This document shows, piece by piece, positions 1 to 10,563 of a stretch of DNA of 64,000 nucleotides. A program made the translations under genes and the position numbers. The stretch is from assembly GCA_036898135.1 (NCBI GenBank), contig CM072513.1:19186286-19250285 (forward strand), read 5' to 3'. This DNA comes from Oncomelania hupensis (taxonomy: Eukaryota; Mollusca; Gastropoda; Littorinimorpha; Pomatiopsidae). The stretch's first letter is position 1; each line of letters starts with the position of its first letter. Under the pieces are notes generated by a model. The model was not told the DNA's origin, did not search any database, and was given only the letters and a program-made list of their open reading frames with translations.

Positions 1-684
1 CTAACAATATATAAGCACTACCTTTCATGCAACATCTATAACCAAGTCTTCCGCCATGCCGATGTTTCACAAAATGTCATGTATATATATACAAGTCAAA
101 CATCCTATTTTCAACATTATTTACAGAAACACCAGCTTCCTAATTTCAGTGTGATTTACAGCAGCTTTTCACACATGTGGCGAACGTAACACTGAAATGT
201 GGCACCAACCTGACACGTTTCATGTTTTATTCACATTATGCAAATGCTGATATTTCATAAAAAGCTAACTTCTATTTCCAGCACAGTAGCCCGCTCTCTC
301 GCTATCTTCGTTTCCCCTCATCTTGTACACGTCTTATCACCGTGTTCCTCGAAATGACTAAAAGCCCAAGCTACCTCCAGCATACAAGCTGTTTCCTCGC
401 TTCTGACCTGTCGACATCACTACCATACCATCCACACCATCACGGCATTTTTGGATGGATTAGCAACATTTTTTAAATGTATTTTTTTGTTTGTTTACTG
501 TATGCTGGATTGCTACAGTCAAAATAAAATGTCCTCCCACTTCTTGCCTTTCCTGTTCTCCCCGAAGTTCCTCGCTGACCCTGCCTCACACACCTGATAC
601 TCTGACTTTCAGCCTTGGCTCTGGCACACCTGCATAGATGAATCCTTCAACCAGAGCATTTCAACAATGAGCCTTGAAAACCAC

Positions 685-686
<2 letters not shown>
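1..686. other. unassigned AT-rich DNA
   Basis: No open frame of note, tRNA-like head, terminal repeat or tandem array is visible. Short A/T runs only. Confidence 0.5.
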
Positions 687-728
<42 letters not shown>

Positions 729-759
729 AGGGAGGGAAGGGGGATGGAGAGAGAAGGGG
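687..759. repeat. (AG)n microsatellite with G-rich flank
   Basis: About 17 uninterrupted AG dinucleotides run straight into a purine tract of G runs with scattered A. The purine strand is the + strand. Confidence 0.9.
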
Positions 760-1764
760 AATATTTTGCTACGCCATTGAGCATATCATATCATCCATAT
801 AGCTGCCTATGCTCCGATACTCGATGCAGATGTTGACTCCATTCCAAGTTGGGCAATGACTTTGGATGGCGACATTTCTTCTTGCCTGGTCGATTAAACA
901 ATGCACAAAGGGATGCACACGTTCATTTGGATTTTCCTCTTCTTCGAACTGAATATACGGTAAATAATAGCATCAATAATAGCTGTACCTAACACCCCAG
1001 TCATCATCATCATCATCAACGTCATCATCATCGTCGTCGTTATCATCATCGTTTTCGCCGTCGTCATTACCATCTTGTAATATAGATCTCTTGGGGTTTC
1101 TACCAATGCAAAATTCCTTTCAATTTAATCCATTGGTCTCATTTTTATCTACTGTTTGTTAAGCAATTATTATGAGGTGAATGAATCAATGAAATAATTA
1201 ATAACAGAAAAAAAGAAAGAAAGAAAAAGAAATTAAAAAAAAAACAGAAAGAAAGAAAGTAAGATCTTTAATTGCACTGCACAACCCCTTCTCCAACCTT
1301 TGATAATAGTTAAATGCAAAATTCGAAATGCTTTTTGCTAGCTTGTTGAAATAAAAACAGTTTATTTGCAAATCCCACTTTGACCACCACCATCCTAATG
1401 CTAACTTTAAAGTCCAACGACAACATTCGATCGCAAACGGATGCAATTTCTCGTTTATTCTGCTATAGAAAACAGTTCATTTGCTATGTATTGTATCTTC
1501 TGACATCTCCTGTTCCTTCAACAATCATCGGCATGAACGGTCTCCGATTATTTTCCCTAGCATTTGGCGAGATGCCAATTTAAATAGATTAAAAGTAAAG
1601 GCCATAGTAAAAATAAAAAATAAAATAAAAAAAACATTAAAAAAAACGTAAACAAGTGACCTAAATTAATATACTGAAGCAGAGTCAAAAGGTTACGTAC
1701 TTCATACCGCTTTGGAATAACAATTTAACTTACATAAGCACAACAAAAGAAGCATTAACTGACT

Positions 1765-1768
<4 letters not shown>
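760..1768. other. unassigned DNA with imperfect (TCA/TCG)n at 1000-1071
   Basis: The only structure seen is a degraded trinucleotide tract of TCA and TCG units at about 1000-1071. It creates a methionine/threonine-rich minus-strand frame that I do not regard as coding. The rest is AT-rich with short A-runs near 1208-1260 and 1610-1650. Confidence 0.5.
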
Positions 1769-1800
<32 letters not shown>

Positions 1801-1945
1801 ACACACATACACACACTCTCTCTGTGTCTCTCTCTTTCCCTTCCACCTCCTTTCACTCATATACCCTACCCCTTCTCTCTCCCTCTCACACACGTTCATC
1901 TCCCATTCATACCTTCACCCCGACACCACTCTCTCTCTCTCACCT
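1769..1945. repeat. (TC)n/(CA)n compound microsatellite
   Basis: A pure TC run at 1769-1797 is followed by mixed TC and CA dinucleotides and pyrimidine-rich DNA to about 1945. The minus-strand Arg/Glu repeat frame here is an artefact of the repeat. Confidence 0.85.
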
Positions 1946-2194
1946 CTGCACAACATACACAAAATGTGCCACAACCACCTCATGACCCACTAGGACGATG
2001 CCGATGAGCCAGTCTTCTTTAAGACCTACATACCATTATACCACACTGTGCATCTCCATCGATCTGCGGCTGGAACAACTGCGGCAATGCTTGGGTAACT
2101 CGCACGGAAATGAACTACTTAACGTGTGATCAATATAGGAAGCTCCCAGTATAAAAGATGAGTACAGACCAGAATTCTTAATTGTGGGGCAGGG

Positions 2195-2206
2195 TAGCTC
2201 AGTTGG
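2195..2206 (+). promoter_or_regulatory. Pol III A box of SINE-1a
   Basis: TAGCTCAGTTGG fits the tRNA A-box consensus TRGCNNAGYNGG. Confidence 0.85.
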
Positions 2207-2238
2207 TAGAGCGTCTTACTAGTAACCGAAAGGTCCCT

Positions 2239-2249
2239 GGTTCGAATCC
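2239..2249 (+). promoter_or_regulatory. Pol III B box of SINE-1a
   Basis: GGTTCGAATCC is a perfect tRNA B box, 44 bp downstream of the A-box start, as expected for a tRNA-type internal promoter. Confidence 0.9.
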
Positions 2250-2287
2250 CGGATTGGCCAACGTGTGACCATATTCTTTTCCCTTAC

Positions 2288-2864
2288 ATTACATTACATT
2301 ACATAATTTTTGCTTTAGGTCCAGCGGACTCTTCCGAGCCAAATCAGGACCGGACAACCCCCAATCCGCATAAAAGATCTGCTGAAACAACCCTATTAGG
2401 AAAACTGAATGCCCTCCACCAGCCAGTCACTTTACAATAAAGACATCCCACGCAGGGGACGGCTGAGGCTTCACCCCAACTTATCGAACCCCCGTTTACA
2501 AAAACAAACTAGAATATAAACATCATTATAAATTATCAACAAAACACATACATATAAAATGCCTACATTGCTAAATAATAACATCATAGGAAGCCCTAGT
2601 GACCACCTGGCAGAAAGCGTCCAATATTCCCAAGCTGATCCAACAGACCTCATACACAAACAAGGAGTCTTGTCCCGGAAGAGTTTTCAAGAAAAAAGGT
2701 AGGAGACTGGTCCAGCGAAGAAGACGATATTATAGCAGATTGATAGAACAGAGCAGAAATGAGAAAGAGCAAATGAGAAAGACCGACAGTGGGAATTTAA
2801 AGCACTAAATTTCCAGAAAGTGGGGATACTATTTATACTGAAACCCCCGGCACCCCAACGGGGG
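2288..2864 (-). mobile_element. element A copy 1, full length, unrecognised retroposon
   Basis: A 577-bp insertion inside SINE-1a with an 11-bp target-site duplication (2277-2287/2865-2875). The + strand left end is (ATTAC)n, i.e. an (ATGTA)n tail on the minus strand. Truncated copies elsewhere (20556-20712, 58019-58081) keep this tail and lose the other end, so the minus strand is taken as sense. The sense 5' end is GC-rich with short C and G runs, followed by TATAAATA at 2830-2838. The short minus-strand frames show no domain I recognise, so it behaves as a non-coding, non-autonomous retroposon. Confidence 0.75.
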
Positions 2865-2967
2865 TTTTCCCTTACCATCAACTGGTTCGTTGGTGTCAGA
2901 ATAATGTAACCACTAGTCGCCTATACGCTCCGGTGTTGTGGGATTATAAATATAATCTAAATTGTTG

Positions 2968-3255
2968 AAGTCCTCCTTCGGATGAGAATATAAACCGAGG
3001 TCTTGCTTGTGCACGCACGAATTTCATCGCACGGACTTTGAAGATCCTGAGGCTCATGTTCTAGACGGCTGAGTACACCCAGCACGCTCCATTAGCCCTA
3101 TCCCCGGTCGCCCACGGTTGTGCTCAGTGGTCTGGGCGTCAGACAATGCGTCCAAAGGCTGCAAGTGGGCGCCTCGGGCGGCTTGAGTTAGATCCTGTAT
3201 TGGCCTGCGCCTTGAGCAGCTCTTGGTCTGGCAAAGCGCTATATAACAACTATTC
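2968..3255 (+). mobile_element. element R copy 1 (SINE-like body)
   Basis: Begins at the conserved start near 2974 (GATGAGAATATAAACCGAGG) and ends in GCGCTATATAA at about 3237-3248. Seven other copies or fragments in the window share the same internal blocks: a 'GATCCTGA-GCTCATGT' block, a 'GGTCGCCCA-GTGCTCAGTGG' block and a 'GCGCCTCGGGCGGCTTGAG' block. No Pol III boxes are evident. The terminal motif resembles the 3' ends of CR1/L2-type LINEs and their SINEs (family knowledge, not tested). Confidence 0.75.
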
Positions 3256-3325
3256 AATAAAATAAATACTAAATAAACGCCACTGTCCACTAAAAACCCA
3301 CGTCGCTCAACAAGCTACGGATCAC

Positions 3326-3381
3326 TTACTACTACTACCACTACTACTACTACTACTAAATACTTTTGCTACTACTAAAAA

Positions 3382-3412
<31 letters not shown>

Positions 3413-3444
3413 AATACTACTAAATACTACTACTACTGCTACTA
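3326..3444. repeat. imperfect (ACT)n microsatellite
   Basis: ACT/CTA trinucleotides are interrupted several times by AAA-containing units, so this array is older than the pure ones elsewhere in the window. Confidence 0.9.
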
Positions 3445-3457
3445 AACAACAACACTG

Positions 3458-3838
3458 AATAATTATTTTATTTATGCGCTTATTTCTCAAATCACAATCA
3501 TGCTCAAAAGCGCGGTGGTTTGTGTACCAACATACACGCTGGCATGCTACGCACACTCTCACACACACAACACGCATCGTTCACTTACACCTGTATAGTG
3601 TGTAAAGGCAGAGAGGCCGCAATATTAGGAGGCGGAACGGAAAATCGACTGTTCATTTGAAAACTGGATTGACTGCATCCAATATCATTCTTGAAAGGAA
3701 GGAGAAAACCAGAGTACCTGCAGAAAACCCTCAGTGACCTAGCAAGATTCGTACATAAATTTGTAACCTGCGGGGTTCGAACACTCAGCCTTCGGAATAC
3801 GAACCTGGCGCCTAACCAACTGCGCCACTTAGCTACTC
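3458..3838 (-). mobile_element. SINE-2 copy a, tRNA-derived
   Basis: On the minus strand the element starts with a tRNA-like head: A box complement at 3817-3828 (sense TGGCGCAGTTGG) and B box complement at 3772-3783 (sense GTGTTCGAACCC). A central block follows with the 'GGTTTTCTGCAGGTACTCTGG' type sequence, shared with the copy at 28080-28506, and then a 3' tail with a 'GCGCTTTTGAGC' type motif. Both copies have the same order of head, body and tail. Confidence 0.85.
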
Positions 3839-3868
3839 CTTCCCTTCCATCATCTGTACTTAAAGATA

Positions 3869-3998
3869 ATATAACCTTTGAGGGAAAAGTTGTACAAGAG
3901 AGGAAGATATGAATTATAACCTTTGAGGGAAAAGTTGTACAAGAGAGAAAGATATGAATTATAACCTTAGAGGAAAAATTCTACAGGGGAATAAGATA
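3869..3998 (+). repeat. 45-bp tandem repeat, about 3 copies
   Basis: Unit beginning ATAACCTTTGAGGGAAAAGT. The first two units are almost identical and the third is diverged. The array starts about 30 bp beyond the head end of SINE-2a. Confidence 0.85.
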
Positions 3999-4207
3999 GT
4001 GGTAAGAGATGATTAAACATTGCTTAGCCTGGCTTGGTTACAATAGTGACTCAGATGTATAAGTGTTAGTATAACGTTGGCACGTGCGATACACATTCGC
4101 CTGGTCAGCAGTCACTAGCCGGCAAAGTTTATAGTCTGCATAGACAGACAATGACGCATACACATGGGCAGGCATTCTTTGTGTGCAAGACCATGATTAG
4201 TTTTGAC

Positions 4208-4345
4208 CACGTGATAGGTACTGGGGCGCGGTCAGTCACGTGGTAATGACGTAGGAATTAAGGCATCTCCTTATGTAGAGGGATGTTTCCTGGGAAACTT
4301 GTGTTATAAAACCCAGGACGGACAAAGGAGTCGCTCTCTTATCTC
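4208..4345 (+). promoter_or_regulatory. promoter-like block, possible LTR or gene promoter
   Basis: Two CACGTG E-boxes (4208-4213, 4237-4242), a TGACGTA half-CRE (4247-4253) and TATAAAA (4305-4311) lie in order, followed by a pyrimidine-rich stretch near +30. This is what a Pol II core promoter or an LTR U3/R junction looks like. The 9-mer GTTACAATA occurs on both sides (about 4037 and 5042), which could be remnants of a solo-LTR boundary, but the ends do not give clean TG...CA termini. No downstream protein is recognised. Confidence 0.3.
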
Positions 4346-5219
4346 TGACCTCCTGCTTCGTCCAGACCTCTCTTCTGTATAGAATGCTAGAGCTTAGGGC
4401 AGTCAGTATATAATATGTAGTGAATTTAATAATGTAAAGAGACTGCGGCTCTCTTCTCTTGTGCATAATGGGTTAGGATGTGTGTAGGATATTTACTACA
4501 AAGCTTGGTGGCTTGCATTTAGTAGTTGTTTAATTGGTGATTTTGTTATTTAGAGGCAAAAGTGAGATTGAAAGTTAATCAGTAAATGAGCTGATAAATA
4601 AGTTAGGGTTGGTCGGTTCTAAGGGTGTGTGCATAGCTTAGATTGCTGTTTTAGTCTATTACTGTTAGTATAGGGTGAAAGTTCGTGATTTCAATGGAGG
4701 AAAGAAGGGCGAAAGAAACTGAAAAGATGCGGTAAGAAACAAGGAATTTATTTGACTATTATTTGCATTGTTAGTTAGAATATATGTGCATGCGAGTTTT
4801 ATGTTTCTTGGTTGACATGTATTAGTTAGATTATTAAAATTGTATAAAAAATGGAGACAAGCTGTAGTTTATTGTGATTTATTTGAGCGCGTGGCAAACC
4901 CTTTTGGAACGGCAGTGAGACTGATTCTATTTTGTTTGTCTTGTATATTATAATTTGGTTTGTCATGCCCGTTCCCCGTACAAGTACAGAATTAAGTAGT
5001 TTAGATTGACTCTCACAAGATAACGCAAATATAGGGACGCGTTACAATAATCTGCGATCGGTTAAAGCGACAACCATTCAGTGAACCAGTGAAATAGATG
5101 CTAGGCAACAAAAGGCAACCTACTTTGAGAATAAAACCAAGGATGGCTTGCAACAAGTAACAACAGTTATTGATGTGCTTCCTGTCACGGGTATTCCTCC
5201 CTCACACCCCCCCCCTCTC
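4346..5219. other. unassigned AT-rich DNA downstream of promoter-like block
   Basis: No recognised open frame, SINE head or tandem array. If the block at 4208-4345 is LTR-derived, this would be its R/U5 side. Confidence 0.4.
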
Positions 5220-5280
5220 ACCCCATATTCTCTCTCTCTCACTCTCTCTCTTTCCCTCCTCCCCCTCCCAATTCTTACCT
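5220..5280. repeat. (CT)n and pyrimidine tract
   Basis: CT dinucleotides with CCC interruptions immediately before SINE-3a. Confidence 0.8.
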
Positions 5281-5311
5281 TATTATTATATAAGCGCTTC
5301 TCTCTCTTTTC

Positions 5312-5606
5312 GGGTGTCGGATAGCGCAGTGGTTGGAACACTCGATACTGTGTCGCAAGTTAAGCACCGTCCAGTGCGGTTAGCACTTGGATTGGTGACC
5401 GCAAAACGTGAAGCGACAAATAACAACGCCCCCAGTTGACTCAACTGTGACTGAGTACCTACTCTCTTAAGGGTGGGGAAGGTAAAACAGCGAGGGAGAG
5501 AGATGGGCATCACTTTCATTACGCTGGCCCAAGAAAAGTGTGATCTCCAACATCACGCTCCCCTACGGCCACAAGGCTATGGGACTACCTTTACCTTCAC
5601 CTTTAC
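5312..5606 (+). mobile_element. SINE-3 copy a, tRNA/5S-rRNA chimeric SINE
   Basis: A 295-bp insertion with a perfect 10-bp target-site duplication CTCTCTTTTC (5302-5311 and 5607-5616). The head has a tRNA-type A box (TAGCGCAGTGG, 5322-5332). Instead of a B box, it is followed by sequence matching the internal promoter of 5S rRNA: AAGTTAAGCACCG (5357-5369) and CGGTTAGCACTTGGATTGGT (from 5377). The body contains an 'ACTGAGTACCT' block also found in SINE-3b, and the 3' end is a short repeat of TTACCTTCACC type. Chimeric 5S/tRNA SINEs are known in vertebrates (AmnSINE1 type). Here the tRNA-type part comes first. Confidence 0.75.
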
Positions 5607-5623
5607 CTCTCTTTTCACGCCAC

Positions 5624-5847
5624 GCCCCACCGCCGTAGCTCAAGTGGTAAAGCGTTCACATGGCGACCCAGGTTCGAGTCCCGTGGTGGGCTAAATAAAA
5701 AGTGGCCATTTTCACTGTCCATTTTAGCAGTATGATTGCTCTGGTGGTTCAGAGTTGATTTAGGTCCCTACCCCTTGTTCCCTGGGATGGTTATCCCCGT
5801 CTGCCATATCGCCAATGGTGGGTGTAGACGTTAAACCTCAATTTTCA
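5624..5847 (+). mobile_element. SINE-4, tRNA-derived
   Basis: A 224-bp element with a perfect 10-bp target-site duplication TTCACGCCAC (5614-5623, 5848-5857). A box TAGCTCAAGTGG (5637-5648) and B box GGTTCGAGTCC (5672-5682) are intact, and the acceptor-like ends of the head can pair (CCCAC/GTGGG). The 3' half ends with a 'GACGTTAAACC' block. It landed in the right-hand target duplication of SINE-3a, so it is younger than SINE-3a. Confidence 0.85.
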
Positions 5848-5857
5848 TTCACGCCAC

Positions 5858-6729
5858 TTCCCTCCCTTTCATTGCATAAGTCACCCGACTGCAACGCAAT
5901 AGTAGTGATGAATAATACAAACACCAACCTTCCCGACAAAAAGCGCAAACGGAATTTTTATACGAGTGTTCAAGTGTGTGGCGATCATCAGTGCGCTCCA
6001 ATAAGCAATATTAAGTTCCCCCCCCCCCCCCCCCCTCCATTTTTTTGTTGTTGTCTTATCTTCTCATTCTCAATATTTTAAAAATTAAAAAAAAAAGAAG
6101 ACCGGAAGTAACTAATTAACTGACACTAATGATGAAGTAAACAGTTACCGACCCTATACATTCTTCTCCATTACCTAACAAGTCTATTACTGTACTATAG
6201 TATTGTGCCTAAGATCTAAGATCAGCACTAACGCTACCACAGTCGATTACGTATTACCGCATTGTGAAACTCCTGCACTGCTATCCCGGATGTTAAAAGG
6301 GACCCAATTGGATGGCCTTGTTTACTTTGGGCGAGAATGAACTTAGCCAAACAATGGCCTTGGTCTTACATAAAACACGGATCAAGATTGCGTTCGTTGC
6401 TCAAAACCCAGCGCTAAAAAGTTGGACTTTTCCCATTTCAGCTTTGACAGGGAGCTATTTTCCTTGTTTAACGGTACACCAATAAGCTATACATACACGA
6501 TTCACTACATAGTTATAGCGCAAAAAAAAAGGTAGCTGGCGATGGCTATTAATAGGCGCAAAAACTACGGAATGTATTGATTAAAAAAAATAACTATACA
6601 TACGAAAGTTTTTTTCGGGGGGTAGGACGGGGGAGTGGGGGGATGGGGGATTTAGTGGTGCAACATTGTAAATGTTCATGTTGAGGGAACGTGATCAATG
6701 TGGGTCCTTTTCACCAATCCAGGTACAGG

Positions 6730-6774
<45 letters not shown>

Positions 6775-7296
6775 TAAAAACACACCAAGCTGAATTAAAA
6801 ATAAGCTGAATTAAAAATAACTGTCTTTGCGAGAGTGTGACAAAATAAAGTGTAGCATTTCGACACTTGATCTGCTACAGGCAAGCCAACATACACTTTC
6901 GCGTATGACTTGCATTACAATAATAAGTTTACCAATCTTCAGCTCTGAAAACATGTACCGAACGGAAATCTACACCATCCAATTCATAATGCAATGCCAA
7001 GCAAATGGGTGGCGAAACTGAACTCTTCTTGGTTTAAACGTAAATGCGCATTCAACAAACCAGATAATAAATTAAGACAAAGTACCAGGGCGCACAACAA
7101 CTCTAGGCTTAATTGAGTTCTATCCAAATAATAAATAATATATCAAAAACGTCTCCGGCGGACAACTCTTGAACTGCAACCAACAAACAAAACCATTTGT
7201 GCAAATGCAAGAAAAGTGCAAATTAGAAATAAATAAATTACACAAAATGAGGTAAATCGAGTTAGTTAGTTAGTCATTGTGTATAGGGAGGGTCCT
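5858..7296. other. unassigned AT-rich DNA with poly-C and (CA)n
   Basis: Contains an 18-bp C run (about 6018-6035), a G-rich patch near 6617-6650 and a (CA)n tract at 6736-6774. No protein or SINE head is recognised. Confidence 0.5.
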
Positions 7297-7686
7297 GGGG
7301 CCGTATGCATGAAAAAGAAATAGAGCAATTATTCCGGAATTGGCAGTTATTCCAGATTTGCAGACCACAATTTCATATGCACGAAAACGAAATTGCGTCG
7401 TCTCTTTTCTTACCCTGGTATAAAGTTATACCAAAATCTCAGTCGGGATAAATCTTACTTCTGTTTCATTCGCTGAAACACTGGCCGATGTTATTGTGTA
7501 TCGGCAAGACCGCAGACGACAATACGCCAGAAATCGCATTTTTGTGATCGATTTCACCCTTTGCAAAAATTTGATGATGTGGAACTATACGACAAATTCA
7601 GATTCAAAAGGAACATTATAGACCTAACGGACGAAATTTCTGAGGACATACAAGTCGTGAATCGGCACGGATCTTTGCCACCATAA
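7297..7686 (+). pseudogene. PIF/Harbinger transposon 5' end with transposase N-terminal fragment
   Basis: Starts with GGGGCCGTATGCATGAA, the type of terminus seen in Harbinger transposons. From about 7500 a broken frame encodes an Arg-rich stretch, then after a one-base shift in a T run near 7538-7545 it continues with DDVELYDKFRFKRNIIDLTD (from 7573) and a Pro-Pro end at 7684. This pattern (Arg-rich, an acidic 'FDD-EL' motif, an 'RF-F-R--I--L' helix, 'LPP') is characteristic of the N-terminal region of HARBI1-like transposases, which precedes the DDE domain. The DDE domain and the right terminal repeat are not found. Dead fragment. A host HARBI1-like gene exon is the less likely alternative because of the frameshift. 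Confidence 0.6.
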
Positions 7687-7855
7687 GTTCGTTCGTTTGT
7701 TAAAAAAATTAATGTCCGCAGATCTGTGAGCATATAAGAAACGTAAATATTATATTAAATGTTAATTAGGATGTGTATAAATATGTTTTGAGGCCACTTC
7801 CTTTCAGGACCACATTAAAATCACGAGGCGAAAAACAATCGGGGAAGGGACAGTT

Positions 7856-9119
7856 CTATCCTATCCTATCCTATCCTATCCCGTAACTCGAAAGTCGTTG
7901 ATGATCGTCTAACCAGCGTACTCCATCTTTCCCTGTCCTCAGCAACCGTCATGGCCTCGCTCAGCGTCAAGCCAGTCCATTATCGAATCTTTTCATCCCA
8001 CCTCTTTTTCTTCCTCATTGTACCGTGCCTTGCAGGATGGTCTTTGCAAGGTCTGATGCTCTGGTGACGTGTGCACACCATCGGAGTTTCCGTTTCTTCA
8101 CCACTGTGAGCATGTCATCGTGTTGTCCAATGGCTTGTGTGATGGTCTGTCGTGCTTCGTCGTTGGTGATTGCTGGGTATAAGAAATACCCAGAAGTCTT
8201 CTATAGAACCTCATCTTCATACTTCGTATTCTTTGTTGTAGGTCTGCGTTGAGAGTCCATGTTTCGCAAGCGTATATCAAGATGGAGATGACAAAGTCCT
8301 GAGCGCAGCAGCCTTACCTTGGAAAGTAGACGGATGGTCCTTTCATTCCAAATGGGGTTTAACCTTGTCAGGACAGCAGTTGTTTGTGCGATCCTAGAGA
8401 GGACTTCCTGTCGGGACCCATTGTCCGATACAATGGATTCTAAATATCTGAAGCTATTCACTGTTTTGAGGGATTGGCCTTGGACTTTGATGTCCATGCT
8501 GATGCCATTGGTGTTGTTGGTCATCATTTTGGTATTCTCTGCACTTATTTCATTCCAAAGGCTCTGGAGATGGTGTCAAACCTTTGTACCAGCTGTTCAA
8601 GTTCTTGTTCCTCTCCAGCCAATCCATCACTGTCATCCGCAAAACGGAGGTTGGAGATTGCTCTTCCCCCTATACTGTGTCTTCGTGAATTGCAAGGGTA
8701 TCTGACATGCTGCGTTCTAAGAAGATGTTGAAGAGTGTTGGAGAAAGTAGGCACCCTTTGACGCACGCCGATTGTTGTTCTGAACCAGTTCCCGATGGCG
8801 CGGTTGTGAAGGACTGCACTGGTAGCCTTGTCATACAGGCGTTTGATGACTTCAATAACCTCAGGGCTGATGTTGTACCCACAGAGCTGCATGCCAGACT
8901 AGATCAATAGATCAAAAGCTTTCTTGAAGTCTACAAATACATGATACAGATGTTGTTGGTGTTGTGGGTATTTCTCGCAGATTATTCTGAGGTTGAAAAT
9001 CTGCTCAGTGGTACTTCGCCCTGCCCTGAATCCTGCTTGTTCTTCAGCTATGATTTGTTCAGCTCGAAGTTTCAAACTGTTGAGTATTATTTTAAGGAGG
9101 ACTTTGCTGGGATGGTAAA
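7856..9119 (-). pseudogene. LINE-1 copy a, non-LTR reverse transcriptase, 5'-truncated
   Basis: Longest LINE-1 copy. On the minus strand it starts inside the RT fingers/palm (an 'EEQAGFRAGRSTTEQ' motif near 9050, then VFVDFKKAFD near 8925). A stop follows, then a 'GVRQ' thumb-side block, the catalytic box NLRFADD near 8660 (FADD in place of YADD), the 'SRIAQTTA' block, the 'ISYTQ' block and the C-terminal 'VKKRKL-YGHVTRS' region. It ends with a (TATCC)n tail complement at 7856-7881. Several frameshifts and stops make it non-functional. The same 3' part recurs at ten other places in this window. Clade not determined. Confidence 0.85.
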
Positions 9120-9265
9120 CTGAGTATTACAGTACTGACAACGAGTGGAGTGACACACACAAACACTTAAGTCTGAGAAGGACAAGAAAACTATTGGACA
9201 GGAACCATAATGTACTTAGAATGGAGAAAATAAAAAAAATGTATCAGTTTCTGCGCTCCGAGCTG

Positions 9266-10193
<928 letters not shown>

Positions 10194-10489
10194 TCGGATG
10201 AGAGTATAAACCGAGGTCTAGTCTGTGTCGCATACATTCCATCATAACGGACTTTAAAGATCCTGACGCTCATGTCCTAGACGGGTGAGTGCTGGTGACA
10301 AGAACACACCCAGCATGCACCGAGGTCCTTCTCCCCCATCCCTGGCTGCACAGGATTGTGCTCAGTTGTCTGGAGCGTTATTACGATGCGCCTAAAAGGC
10401 TGCAAGTTGGCGCCTCGGGCGGCTTGAGTTAGATCCTGTATCGGCCAGCGCCTTGAGCAGCTCTTGACCTGGAAAAGCGCTATATATAA
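10194..10489 (+). mobile_element. element R copy 2, full length
   Basis: Starts CGGATGAGAGTATAAACCG and ends AAAGCGCTATATATAAACG, followed by an (AATA)n tail to 10524. It is the left arm of an inverted pair with the copy at 10564-10860. Confidence 0.85.
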
Positions 10490-10563
10490 ACGAATAAATA
10501 AATAAATAAATAAATAAATAAATATACAATGTTCATAGTATTTATTGTTTTATTATATTTTAT

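Larger units (their letters stand above)
2186..2967 (+). mobile_element. SINE-1 copy a, tRNA-derived, split by element A
   Basis: The tRNA-like head runs 2186-2260 and contains both RNA polymerase III internal boxes. The body then breaks at 2276 and resumes at 2876-2967 with the sequence that lies directly behind the head in the uninterrupted copy at 63391-63587. The inserted 577-bp element A is bounded by an 11-bp duplication of the host SINE sequence (2277-2287 and 2865-2875). The 3' part carries a degraded form of the hairpin that is also found alone in three micro-insertions elsewhere in the window. As a SINE it would depend on a LINE partner for retroposition; none can be assigned. Confidence 0.85.

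Noticed and set aside
2186..2260. tRNA gene
   Set aside because: A and B boxes are perfect, but the same head occurs with a fixed non-tRNA body elsewhere and has target duplications, so it is a SINE head.
5624..5694. tRNA gene with apparently pairing acceptor ends
   Set aside because: Belongs to a 224-bp element with a 10-bp target duplication; no terminator follows.
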